Assembly (NCBI GenBank): GCA_012861695.1
Contig: JAAOOA010000366.1
Location: 159,001-223,000, forward strand
DNA from: Trematomus loennbergii
Taxonomy: Eukaryota > Chordata > Actinopteri > Perciformes > Nototheniidae
Length of the DNA stretch: 64,000 nucleotides
Reading direction: 5' to 3'
Under the pieces are notes generated by a model, which had not been told where the DNA came from, ran no database searches, and saw only the letters and a list, made by a program, of their open reading frames with translations. Positions 1 through 11,745 of this stretch are shown one piece after another (positions within the stretch are counted from its first letter, which is position 1; the number at the start of each line of letters is the position of its first letter). A program made the translations under genes and the position numbers.

Positions 1-799
1 GAGAGTGTGTTGCTACGGGACATGCTGTTGCCATGGCAACATAATGCCCGCCATGAAACACGGTTTTCTCATAACTTCAGTGAAAATGCTCCAAATGGAC
101 CAAAACTTCACAGGTTTGGTAACGATGCAGCCATCAACGCATCTAAGCTTATTATGGGATGTCATCAAATGCCGTTGGCATGGCGACAGATCATTCACCA
201 TCAAGTTAGTTCAAAGGTTTGCAGTTCAAATATTCTGCTGCTTTTCCAAGCCTTTTTACTCTCTTTTCTTCTCTCATCACACATTCAAGCCCCCAGTGTT
301 CATGTATCATTTCAATCTAAATTCTTCACTTTCTTCTTACACATTACTTTTCAGCATAAAGCATTCCCACTAGCAATTTCTTCAGGAATTGCATTTTCTA
401 GTTGCAGTTGCTTTTCCGATTACTGGTATAAGAAAGAAAGACGATTGAAACGAAGGTACTACAGAATGAAATATTAATATTTAAAAAAATATATATATAT
501 TGAAAACAAACTTTAATACATTAAACTACAAAAGCTAGGGTAGGTAATTGACATCAGAAACACTTTTTGTTATATTCCATGGAATGCTCTTAACATCCCG
601 ATAGCAATGAATACATTAAATGCTTTGACACTAAATATATACAAATATTTCATCTGTGGAAGCCGTGGTGCTGAAAAAGCACGACCAGTTATCTGAGCCG
701 GCCCGGGTCAGACGATTGGATGGCCTACCTGCCTGTCAGCCTTCCATCTCGTGTACTAGCTTACTCGAGCTGGTTTCTACATCTTACCTACCCTACCTT
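1..799. repeat. Segmental duplication block N, copy 1
   Basis: Matches 6349-7146 almost base for base, starting at the very first base of the window, so the true left edge lies outside. It contains no convincing gene. Open frames here are short and are present equally in the other copy. Parts of it (about 405-520) recur at 11510-11660, and the stretch around 205-400 is related to 48505-48760, so block N itself contains a dispersed repeat. The block ends at a TTAA-containing junction (about 797-800) with block A. Confidence 0.85.
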
Positions 800-893
800 T
801 AAGTAAGGGTTTTAATGCAGGATGTTTACTTGCTGCATGTCTATTTCTATCTTACTGAATATAATACCTGTATGTTCACATTCCTCTGATCAG

Positions 894-928
894 GCTGGTC
901 ATGAAACAAGAGGAGGAGCTGCAGACAG
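894..928 (+). other. Candidate short 5' exon in block A (weak)
   Basis: A CAG acceptor at 891-893 and a GGTGAG donor at 928-933 bracket a 35-nt segment with an ATG (901) opening MKQEEELQT. The same arrangement is conserved in the other block A copies near 7238, 15897 and 20026. It could be a leader exon for the NLR gene further downstream, because block A lies directly upstream of the NLR 5' exons. Nothing beyond the splice consensus and repetition supports this. Confidence 0.2.
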
Positions 929-1578
929 GTGAGGGCGTTAAAGTGAAGAATTAAGTCAAACTGCCAGACTCCATTTTACACTTCGACAGAGAGGAGGAGG
1001 ACAACAGGGTGAGTGTTAACACCAGGCTGTGCTTTTTAACACATTCATTATTTAGTCTGTTAAACTGATGGCAGAACATAAGTTATTGACTAAAAATCAG
1101 CGTCCTAGAGTCTAATGAGACTTCTGCAAATGTTGTAAAGTTTTTTCCATTTCTTGGTGTCTGATTCATCAGAGTTACATGTCATGTAACAGCCCAGCGC
1201 AGTCAACATGTAGCGGCCTGTAGTGTTGTAGTACTCTAGACCGGTCTTGGTCTTGTCTCGGAATTGACTGCATTTGGTCTCGGTCTTGTCACAGTCAAGA
1301 CCGTTCTTATTATACATCCATGGTCGAGACCACGGCTGTTGCTGGGGATGTGATTGGATGTAAAACGCCCTGTTTAAAAAATTCAACCAATAACGTGACT
1401 TCACGTGACTCCGAATCTTTGCCCTCATGCGGTGCAATGTTTGTAAACATGGCACAGGTATATATACCGGCTGCTACCCCCCACCTCTGCCTGTTCACAC
1501 ACACTCAAACGGTCTTTCAGTGAAGATGTTGCGAAATTCATCAATCATTAAATTTGGCTACACAAGCTACACAAATTG

Positions 1579-1654
<76 letters not shown>

Positions 1655-1668
1655 TGTGGTGTGTGTGT
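1579..1668. repeat. (GT)n microsatellite
   Basis: Dinucleotide GT run of about 90 bases with a few interruptions (GTGGTGT). The equivalent runs lie at 7919-8027, 16583-16710, 20711-20825 and 27295-27337, with very different lengths. All of them close block A. Translated, it gives meaningless Val-Cys or Thr-His runs. Confidence 0.97.
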
Positions 1669-1674
1669 GTGTGT

Positions 1675-2951
1675 TGGGGCAAGGCAAGGCAAGGCAAGTT
1701 TTTATTATGGCACCTTTCAACACAAGGCAATTCAAAGTCCTTTACAAAAATGGAAGACATTAAGAAAATGGCATTTAAATCAGTCATTAAAAAGAAAAGG
1801 TAATAAAATAAACATTAAAAGAAAAAATACATGGATAAAAGTTACAGTGCAGTTTAAGATGTGAATAGTTCAATTAAAAGCAGCGGCAAAAAGAAAAGTC
1901 TTCAGCCTGGATTTAAAAGTAGTAAGAGTTGCAGCGGACCTGCAGGTTTCTGGGAGTTTGTTCCAGATATTTGGAGCATAATAACTGAACTTCTCCATGT
2001 TTAGTTCTGACTCTGGGGACAGAAAGCTGACCAGTCCCTGAAGACCTGAGAGTTCTGGATGGTTCATAATTTAGCAGTAGGTCAGACATGTATTTTGGGC
2101 CTAAACCATTCAAAGCTTTATAAACCAGCAACAATATTTTGAAATCTATTCTTTGACACACAGGAAGCCAGTGTAAGGACTTCAGAACAGGAGTGATGTG
2201 ATCCACTTTCTTAGTGTTAGTGAGGACTCGAGCAGCGGCGTTCTGAATTAGCTGCAGCTTTCTAATAGATTTTTTAGTGAGGCCTGTAAAGACACCATTG
2301 CAGTAGTCGAGTCTACTGAAGATAAAAGCATGGACAAGTTTTTCCAAATCCTGCTGTGATATTAGTCTTTTAATCCTAGATATGTTCTTTAGGTGATAGT
2401 AGGCTGATTTAGTAATTGTTTTAATGTGACTGTTGAAACTCAGGTCAGAGTCCATGACTACACCTAGATTTCTGGCTTTATCTGTTGTTTTGAACATTGC
2501 AGACTGAAGCTCAGCGCTAACTTTTATACGTTCTGCCTTGGCTCCAAAAACCATTACCTCAGTTTTATCTTTGTTTAATTGGAGAAAGTTCTGACACATC
2601 CAGTCATTGATTTGTTCAATGCACTTACTCAGTGTTTGAATTGGAGCATATCTCCTGGTGAAATTGTTACGTAATTTGTGTGTCATCCGCATAGCTATGG
2701 TAACTTATTTTGTTGTTCTTCATTATCTGAGCCAGTGGTAGCATGTAGATGTTAAAGAGAAGAGGCCCAAGATGGAGCCTTGAGGTACCCCACATGTCAT
2801 ATTTGTCAACTCAGATGTGTATTTACCTATAGAAACAAAGTTGTTTCTGTCCTTTAAGTAGGACTCAAACCAATTTAGAACTGTTTCCGAAAGTCCCACC
2901 CAGTTTTCCAGTCGGTCTAGTAATATGTTGTGGTCAACAGTGTCAAACGCA
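1675..2951 (-). mobile_element. L2-type LINE, 5'-truncated fragment 1
   Basis: Reverse transcriptase C-terminal half and 3' tail of an L2 (Maui-like) LINE, read leftward. It is nearly identical to 20830-22100 in the full-length copy and includes the YADDTQ region near 2680-2700, with extra frameshifts. Its 3' end abuts the block A microsatellite exactly as in the full-length copy, so it descends from the same insertion. At 2950-2951 it stops abruptly and joins block D with a 2-bp CA overlap. That break is a rearrangement rather than normal LINE 5' truncation. Confidence 0.85.
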
Positions 2952-4430
2952 TGAGGCTTCATTTGAGCACAAACCCCCCTGTTGGCCAAAGAGTGTAAAA
3001 ACAGGCAGATATGAAATCTCATTGTTCCAAATGAGCAAAGCCTTAGAATAACTCTAAACAATGTACATGAAATCATATTTTCATGTAATCAATTTGTATC
3101 CACATTATTCCTGTTGAATGATTGTGATTGAAAAGCATAAGGAGGCTGGTAAACATTACAAAGAGGGATTTTTATTCCTTAATAATATTTGTAAACTTAA
3201 CCATGTTATAGCATAAAATAATACATTTATTTACTACATTACTAGATTTAGCTGTAGCTTTTATAAACAAAAACAAAGAAAGATTGACCAGTTGTTGAAC
3301 AAGTGACCTTGTTATTGAAAGTCTACTGCCTTTGTCAGCTGATCCACAGCCCATATGCTGAAACTACCTGAAAACACTGTTTACTTCATTCTTAATATAA
3401 TTTGTTTTAGTCGATAATCTGCCAATCAACACGCTTCTGCATTTCTATTTCTCACTCGTCATCACCCTTCTGTCAGTAGTGCAGCAGCAAGTGATATAAA
3501 CAAACAAACAAACAATCTTCAGAGGGGTTTAAGTGTATGGAGGACGGAACATGACATAAGTATAAATAAATAAATAAATGCATAAATAAATGTATGAATA
3601 AATAAAAGAATAAATAAATACATCAAAGTTGAGAATAAAACATAAAACGCATTATTATAAATCTTTAATATATTTCATACATTTACGTTAACCTACATTT
3701 ATTTATTATGTATTTATGTGTCCGTATGCTAATGAGGTAGGCGGTCCTAACCTCAGTATGATTTTTTTCAAGTTAGTTTTTACGATTGTATTATGTCTTA
3801 TATTATTATTTAATTTATTTCGTTATAATTTAATTTAATCTGATTATTTTAAGAATTATTTTAGAGGGCGTCTCCCTAGTGTTATTATTTTTTTAATTAT
3901 TATTTAATTGGCTTTGTATTTATCTCATTTTTTTATTTATTTATTGTATTTTTTATAATAATTTTGTTATTATAATTATTTTGAATGTATTTATTTAATT
4001 GTATTTTATTTTGTGTAATTATTATTTTGTTAGTATTTATTAAAATTAAATTATTTCAGTTTTTATTATGCGTTTTGTATTTTATTATTATTGTTTTTAT
4101 TATTATTATTTAAAAATTATTACTATTTTATCAATATTAATAAAGATGTAATTATTCATTGTTTATGTACTGATATCATTTTTATTTTTAATGTATTTAT
4201 TCATTGTATTTTTACTTGTCATTTCTTTATTGTCATTATAATTTTGAATTAATTTCTTACCTTTTGTATTATTATTTTATGTGTTATTATTTAATTTATT
4301 ATAATTTTCTTTTTATAAGTTTAATTTGATTTATTAGTTGTATTTTATTATAATTTGTATTTAATTTAATAATTTGTATTTAAAATGTTTACCCCCATGT
4401 TTTTTTCTACCCTGTAGTCCAGTCCGTTAA
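2950..4430. repeat. AT-rich block D, copy 1
   Basis: Matches 8294-9771. It contains a run of AAAT/AATAAATA units (about 3555-3625) followed by nearly 800 bases of TTTATT-type low-complexity sequence up to an abrupt change near 4400. No coding potential is seen: the only frames are AT-rich and full of Phe, Tyr, Leu and Ile. A GAGGCTTCATTTGA motif marks its left edge in both copies. Confidence 0.8.
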
Positions 4431-6348
4431 AAAAAAAGTAACAAAAGAAAGAAAAATAAAATAAAAATAATAGTGTTTAAAAAATACGTTTTTAGATGTA
4501 AACTTATCATCCACCACCCCGTTAGCAGGTGCCACTGGATTGACGTATATTTGAGACATTCCCTGTTGCTCCCGAAAATCCTGGATGTAGGCCTACACAA
4601 ATACATTATGAATTATTAATGGTTGTTTTTACGAGCTCCCTTGAATCAGCCGTATGCGTAGGCTACTGACCAATGAGATACGAGAAGAGAGCGCGCCCTT
4701 TAACTGTTGCATACATCAATATTAAAATAAGATAACAGTTAGACACTAATTCGGCTGACTTTTATATTTGATCCAATTGGTAGATAGGCTGTATTTACGC
4801 CATAACGGTGCACAGCTGATAGAAAGGGACACCTATGGTTAAAGCACGTTATTGCATTTTATAATTGTATTATTAGATATTAATAGGATCCCTATAAAGT
4901 ATATTCTTTACTCGTCGTTATTCTCTACTAATAGTTAATTAAAGACTGTATATAATGACTATTTTGCACATCCCATTCAAGATTTCAAGATGTTCTAAGG
5001 TTTATTGACATATCATATTATACACAACTACGGTGAAGTTATGCAATGAATGAAAAACTTGGGTCGCAGGTTCCTCAACAGTGCATTACAAGACATCTAT
5101 CAATATGTGTGTATACCTCCACCATTAAACTGTCATATTCTGCACATTTCTTATACTATCTACATACATCTTATAAGAGTATAATACATATGTATAATAT
5201 CAGTTAAAATAAGTGCTTAAACATAGTTAACATGGCAGGAAAGCAATATATTAGACGTTAAGTACTTTAGGCTTAATATTTATCTGTAGATACAAATGTC
5301 ACTGTGTGTGCTGTGTGCTCTGCATGTGTGACCATCAAAGAGGGTTTCATCCCTCCATATTCATCTTCTATACCCCCAAAGCTTTTTCTTATTCAAAGAA
5401 GACCTTAACCTAAAGTATTCTTTAATGTTTAAATAAAGCCTTATTAGTTTGTCTGTTTTGCACATCCTCCTATTAATATCTAATAATAAAATTATAAAAT
5501 GCAATAACGTGCTTTAACCAGTAGATGTCCCTTTCTATCAGCTGTGCACCGTTATGGTGTAAATACAGCCTATCTACCAATTGGATCAAATATAAAAGTC
5601 AGCCGAATTAGTGTTGATACTGCAAGGAGACGTACTGTGTGAAAAGAAATGTAAGATGTTGTTTAATTGCTGATATATTTATGATCCACGTCACGTTTTC
5701 AGTTTTGGCGGCAGTTCCTGTTTGTCTAGAAGTCTTGTCATCAGGGCTCTATACATAGAGTTAACTACGACAGATATGTCATATTTAATGCAGCCGAAAC
5801 GTGTATTACAATGCCGTTATGTGGGACTTTCAAAGAGAAAGCAAGCACACTCGGAATAATGTATTATTTAATTGTTTTATACAGTCTATGGTTGCTACAG
5901 AGGATTGTGGGTAATGTAATGTCTTCGGCCATCCAAAACTCATAGAAAACGACTTGTTTCTTAGAATTGAAGGGGAAAACGTGACAAAAGCATTGTACAC
6001 ACACTAAAACCTATCAATGTCGTTTAATTAACAAGATAATCTGGTGTTTTTGAGTTGATGAGTAGTGCAGATATCTCTGTCAAATCAATCGACAGTAAGG
6101 GGAATACTTACTTCCGGGTGTACAATTCTCCGTTATCCAATGGGAATGGACGCTCACATTGCCTTTAACAGCCTCCGACACAAACGAATGCCGTGCTTCC
6201 CTAAGCGTCAAATCCCGCCGCCGATGGGAATACATTGCAATCAGTTGAAAGCTGTTTGCGTTCGTTTATGAAGCTGAAGGAGCCTCGGCGCGTCACAACT
6301 GGACGCCACGGGACACTGACCAACGTCGCTCCTGGACGCTTAGGGAGT
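4431..6348. other. Single-copy non-coding stretch
   Basis: No gene recognised. Apart from the inverted repeat at 4743-5614, this segment has no other copy in the window that I can see. It separates the two copies of blocks N and D. The last 250 bases (6100-6348) are GC-richer than the surroundings, but the frames there are short and not conserved. Confidence 0.6.
4743..5614. repeat. Inverted repeat, 146-bp arms
   Basis: Arm 1 (4743-4888) and arm 2 (5468-5614) are near-perfect reverse complements with only a handful of differences, for example GCCATAAC against ACCATAAC. They are separated by about 580 bases that carry no open frame. The layout resembles a foldback element or two inverted copies of one MITE. 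No terminal target duplication was obvious. Confidence 0.8.
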
Positions 6349-7146
6349 GAGAGTGTGTTGCTACGGGACATGCTGTTGCCATGGCAACATAATGCCCGCC
6401 ATGAAACACGGTTTTCTCATAACTTCAGTGAAAATGCTCCAAATGGACCAAAACTTCACAGGTTTGGTAACGATGCAGCCATCAACGCATCTAAGCTTAT
6501 TATGGGATGTCATCAAATGCCGTTGGCATGGCGACAGATCATTCACCATCAAGTTTCAAAGGTTTGCAGTTCAAATATTCTGCTGCTTTTCCAAGCCTTT
6601 TTACTCTCTTTTCTTCTCTCATCACACATTCAAGCCCCCAGTGTTCATGTATCATTTCAATCTAAATTCTTCACTTTCTTCTTACACATTACTTTTCAGC
6701 ATAAAGCATTCCCACTAGCAATTTCTTCAGGAATTGCATTTTCTAGTTGCAGTTGCTTTTCCGATTACTGGTATAAGAAAGAAAGACGATTGAAACGAAG
6801 GTACTACAGAATGAAATATTAATATTTAAAAAAATATATATATTGAAAACAACTTTAATACATTAAACTACAAAAGCTAGGGTAGGTAATTGACATCAGA
6901 AACACTTTTTGTTATATTCCATGGAATGCTCTTAACATCCCGATAGCAATGAATACATTAAATGCTTTGACACTAAATATATACAAATATTTCATCTGTG
7001 GAAGCCGTGGTGCTGTAAAAAGCACGACCAGTTATCTGAGCCGGCCCGGGTCAGACGATTGGATGGCCTACCTGCCTGTCAGCCTTCCATCTCGTGTACT
7101 AGCTTACTCGAGCTGGTTTCTACATTCTTACCTACCCTACCTTTAA
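6349..7146. repeat. Segmental duplication block N, copy 2
   Basis: Second copy of 1-799. It differs by small indels, for example GTTAGTTCAAAG in copy 1 against GTTTCAAAG here. It is followed by block A copy 2 just as copy 1 is. No gene. Confidence 0.85.
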
Positions 7147-7919
7147 GTAAGGGTTTTAATTCAGGATGTTTACTTGCTGCATGTCTATTTCTATCTTACT
7201 GAATATAATACCTGTATGTTCATATTCCTCTGATCAGGCTGGTCATGAAACAAGAGGAGGAGCTGCAGACAGGTGAGGGCGTTAAAGTGAAGAATTAAGT
7301 CAAACTGCCAGACTCCATTTTACACTTCGACAGAGAGGAGGAGGACAACAGGGTGAGTGTTAACACCAGGCTGTGCTTTTTAACACATTCATTATTTAGT
7401 CTGTTAAACTGATGGCAGAACATAAGTTATTGACTAAAAATCAGCGTCCTAGAGTCTAATGAGACTTCTGCAAATGTTGTAAAGTTTTTTCCATTTCTTG
7501 ATGTCTGATTCATCAGAGTTACATGTCATGTAACAGCCCGCGCAGTCAACATGTAGCGGCCTGTAGTGTTTGTAGTACTCTAGACCGGTCTTGGTCTTGT
7601 CTCGGAATTGACTGCATTTGGTCTCGGTCTTGTCACAGTCAAGACCGTTCTTATTATACATCCATGGTCGAGACCACGGCTGTTGCTGGGGATGTGATTG
7701 GATGTAAAACGCCCTGTTTAAAAAATTCAACCAATAACGTGACTTCACATGACTCCGAATCTTTGCCCTCATGCGGTGCAATGTTTGTAAACATGGCACA
7801 GGTATATATACCGGCTGCTACCCCCCACCTCTGCCTGTTCACACACACTCAAACGGTCTTTCAGTGAAGATGTTGCGAAATCATCAATCATTAAATTTGG
7901 CTACACAAGCTACACAAAT

Positions 7920-7967
<48 letters not shown>

Positions 7968-8027
7968 GTGTTGTGTGTGTGTGTGTGTGTGTGCGCGCGT
8001 GGTGCGTGTGCATGTGCGTGTGTGTGT
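7147..8027. repeat. Block A, copy 2, with GT microsatellite
   Basis: Second copy of block A. The (GT)n run at 7919-8027 carries TTGTGTTG and GCGCGCG interruptions. This copy lacks any L2 sequence after the microsatellite: it runs straight into TAAAGGGTTTTCC at 8028, which is the unoccupied L2 target. Confidence 0.85.
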
Positions 8028-8293
8028 TAAAGGGTTTTCCTTTATCCTGTTTGTGTTTGTCTACTAAGGTGGTTCCTGGTTGGTTTGTTTCATGTTTGTT
8101 GCTTAGACCTATATACCGTAAAATGTATATCATGATGTTTTATATTATGTTCTTACTATGTTAACAAGTGCACATGCAAACACACCGTCTAGACCAGGTT
8201 AACACTGAAAATGGGTGTTTCTAGTGATGGCGAGATAAAGCCTTATGAAGCTTTGAAGCTTTCCAGCCGATTGGTTCGCGAAAGGGTTCCTCT
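8028..8293. other. Unoccupied L2 target and flank
   Basis: TAAAGGG at 8028-8034 followed by TTTTCC(T/A)TTATCCTGTTTG. The same flank follows the full-length L2 at 25877 and the block A fragment at 27345. After about 8160 it diverges from those copies and runs to block D. No gene. Confidence 0.75.
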
Positions 8294-9771
8294 CATGAGG
8301 CTTCATTTGAACCCCCCTGTTGGTCAAAGAGTGTAAAACAGGCAGAAATCTCATCAGTGTGATCTTTCTTATACCGAGTTCCCAATGAGAAAAGCCTTAG
8401 AAAATCTCTAAACAATAATAATGAAATCATATTTTCATGTAATCAATTTGTATCCATATTGTATTTATTCCTGTTAAATTATGTTGAGTATGTTTATTAT
8501 TATAATTTATTTATGTTTATTTATTTTGCTTTTGACAAAAGCTACTCTTCCTGGGGTCCGACACTTAAAACAATAATGAAACAATGATGTTGAGTCACTC
8601 GTCGTCTCCCTTCTGTCTGTAGAATGCTTAAATGGGGATGTGTAATTTGGTGATAAACTTTTATTTAAAACCAGGAAAAATAAGAGGGTTATGAAACTAA
8701 ACTAAGGGATGTGTCAATATGTAGTGTGCTGCGTTACTGCACACACACTCACAGCCCTAAACAGTACAAACAGCAGCAAGTGATACAAACAAACAAACAA
8801 ACAAACAATCTTCAGAGGGGTTTAAGTGTATGGAGGACGGAACATGACATAAGTATAAATAAATAAATAAAATAATAAATTAATGTTTGAATAAATACAG
8901 GAATAAATAAATAAATACTGAAATAAATGTGGAAATAAATACAGGAATAAATAAATGCATAAATGAATATATAAAAAAATAAATGAATTTATAAATAAAT
9001 ACATAAATGTTGAGAATAAAATATTAAAAACATTATTATAAATCTTTAATATATTTCATACATTTACGTTAACCTACATTTATTTATTTATGTATTTATG
9101 TGTCCGTATGCTAGTGAGGTAGGCGGTCCTAACCTCAGTATGAATTTTTTTCAAGTTAGTTTTTACGATTGTATTATGTCTTATATTATTATTTAATTAA
9201 TTTCATTATCATTTTATTTTATTTGATTATTTTAACAATTATTTTATTATTATAATTACAATATTATCCTTTTCACGTCCCCCGGAGATGTTGGGGGCAT
9301 CTCCCTAGTGTTATTATTTTTTTAATCATTATTTAATTGGTTTTGTATTTATCAAATTTTTGTATCAAAATGATTTTGAATTTATTTATTTTATTGTATT
9401 TTATTTTGTATAATTATTATTTTGTTTGTATTTATTAAAAAAAATTGTTTCAGTTTTTATATACGTTTTTGTATTTTATTATTATTGTTTTTATTATCAT
9501 TTATTTAAAAATTATTACTATTTTATCAATATTAATAATGATTTAATTATTCATTGTTTATGTACTGATATCATTTTTATTTGTAATGTATTTATTCATT
9601 GTATTTTTACTTGTCATTTCTTTATTGTCATTATAATTTTGAATTTATTTATTTATTTTTATAAGTTTAATTGTATTTATTAGTTGTATTTTATTTTAAT
9701 TTTAATTTAATTTAATAATTTGTATTTAAAATGTTTACCCCCATGTTTTTTTCTACCCTGTAGTCTGTACT
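8294..9771. repeat. AT-rich block D, copy 2
   Basis: Second copy of 2950-4430, with a longer AAAT-rich stretch at about 8855-9010 and an internal segment (9240-9300) not in copy 1. Non-coding. Confidence 0.8.
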
Positions 9772-10338
9772 TGTATTGACCGCCCTTCTAAAATATCTCT
9801 TTCCAAACTCAAATGTTGACAAAAAAATAGAGTGGGAAGCATATCTGCTCTTCCAGATTAAGCATTGTGCATTTTTTTAAACCTATTTTATGTAAATGTA
9901 TTCATACCTTCAAGAAATCTTGAATTCTGGGTTCTGGCTTATGACCCCACTACCTCCCTCTTTTAACACCATACATGCAAACATATCTCTTCTCAAAAGC
10001 ATATCTTAAAACATAAAAGATTATTAAAAATATATGTATTTTATTTTTTTATATTTTGGGCTTTGATTTGATAGGAATAAGGTTGAACCTCCTTGTTTAC
10101 CTTACTGTGGTTGTTAAGGCGTTTGTGTTTTAGGAACTATTTATGTTTAGGTTATTGATCTGTCCATATCTTTCAAAATAAACCTCACTATGGAAAGCTA
10201 GTCTTATCAGTAAAGTCTCTGAGAGGGAATTACAGCCTGTCTCTACGGCCTCTCTCTTGTAATTCACACGACATCTTAAAATATTCATCTATCATCAAGT
10301 GTCGTTTGTTCTCCAAACACATCCATGCTTTTAACAGA
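9772..10338. other. Non-coding interval
   Basis: No gene, repeat partner or recognisable element seen in these 570 bases. Confidence 0.5.
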
Positions 10339-11447
10339 CCAGAGGCCTGTACTACGAAGCCGGATTTTCCTAACCTGGATATGTTTGAGTTAGCCGGTTG
10401 GCCCAATCCAAAACATACGCGCTCTCGCTAAACTGTACTACGGCGCTGGTTATCAAGTGGATCGCTCAAGCCAGCGTGTCCTATCTAGTTAGGTGCGCGT
10501 TCACATGAAAGGGGGGTATTTGGAGCATTCGACCAATCACAAACATGGACAAGCCGCGTACTGACAGCGCAGCGGTCATACTTCCTGAATGAAAAGTGAA
10601 CTTTAATATTAGTCAAATATGAAGAAGTTAAACTTTAAACATCCATGTCTTAAACACTTTATCCAGGATCAAAGCCACATAGCTGCACCTGCAAGGTGAA
10701 TACAGCTGGTAAAAGAAAAAGCGTTTGAATGCGTACATTAACAGGTTTATGATATCACTGCCCCGTCCAAGACACGAGTGGATCTGACTTTAATTAGGAG
10801 AATTTGACTCGAGTGTTTCGTCAACTTAATGTGTTGCTTAAAATAATACTTCTGCATACAGTATGTGACACTGTGAGTGTTGCACGGCCAGATACGGCTC
10901 AAGAAGCTGACTCAGATAAGGAAATATATGATACATTATGATGTGATATGATATGAATGATAATGGGACACATCGCCGTCTGCACTCACAGTGCCGCGGA
11001 CTGTACGTAATGTTACTCTGATCCGGTTACTTATGTTGTGGCAGATATTTAAGTAAGCTTTCTTAACGCTAATGTTATAATAGTCAGATTGCTCTGAAGA
11101 TGGGAGGGGATATTCTATTAATTTTCACGTTCACACAGTCAGTTGATTTTTGCCGGCCGTCTTTCCTGCAACGGCAGTTTTTCTGTATTTCCTCTATCCT
11201 GTAATATGAATTGATCGCTTTAAACTCCGCACACTGAGCTCTGATTGGTCAGCAGGCGGTGCTTTCACTGAGTTGATCTCTTAGCCTGCACCTAACCTCC
11301 TCCCGAGCAGGTTAGCCGCTCAGCATAGGTTACCATGGAGATCTAGCCCGCTAAAAAGAGAACCAGCGTCGTAGGACCGGAAAGCCAGAGTTTTCCCTGA
11401 AGTCAACCGGCTAAGCGAAAATCCGGCTTCGTAGTACAGGCCTCTGG
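10339..11447. mobile_element. Non-autonomous DNA transposon with TIRs (1.1 kb)
   Basis: The left end CCAGAGGCCTGTACTACGAA and the right end are exact reverse complements over about 30 bases (through CCGGATTTT). The interior has no transposase frame. It looks like a MITE or an internally deleted DNA transposon. The superfamily is not decided, because the flanks give no clear target duplication. Confidence 0.8.
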
Positions 11448-11745
11448 GCTTTTATTTTGAAATAACTTCCTGGCCATTACGTCTTTAAGGTAAAAAAACT
11501 AAACCAAAGAAATATTGCAGTTGCTTTTCCGATTACTGGAAAGGAAGATCATTGAAACGAAGGTACTACAGAATAAAATATGAATATTGAAATATATATA
11601 AATATATGAATATATTGAAAAAAACGTTAATACATTGCAATAATATAAACAAACTTCAAAAAAAAATATTAAGACATTTTAATTGACAAAAAAAAACAAC
11701 GTTTACATTTTTATTCAAACAACTACAAAAAATGTCATATGTATT
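11448..11745. repeat. Fragment related to block N
   Basis: The stretch from about 11515 to 11660 resembles 403-530, including TTGCTTTTCCGATTACTGG and the following GAAACGAAGGTACTACAGAA. The remainder is AT-rich and without genes. Confidence 0.6.

Larger units (their letters stand above)
800..1675. repeat. Block A, copy 1 (ends in GT microsatellite)
   Basis: Repeated at 7147-8027, 15808-16716 and 19933-20829, and in part at 26955-27338. It begins AAGTAAGGGTTTTAAT and ends in a long (GT)n run. No protein-coding gene is evident. The only exon-like stretch is the short acceptor/ATG/donor arrangement near 894-928. The inner part around 1243-1330 is rich in GGTCTTG/GGTCTCG words of the kind that also form the 33-bp tandem array at 27674. 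Confidence 0.85.

Noticed and set aside
1427..1864. Open frames made of Val-Cys or Thr-His runs here and in the sister copies
   Set aside because: They are translations of the (GT)n microsatellite and its flank, on both strands, with no conserved sequence outside the run.
6235..6822. 195-residue plus-strand frame in block N
   Set aside because: The corresponding frame in the first copy has a different start and a 3-nt indel, the sequence is low in complexity, and no domain or splice context supports it.
9426..9683. AT-rich plus-strand frame
   Set aside because: Composed of Phe, Tyr and Ile from TTTATT repeats; the block D sister copy does not keep it open.
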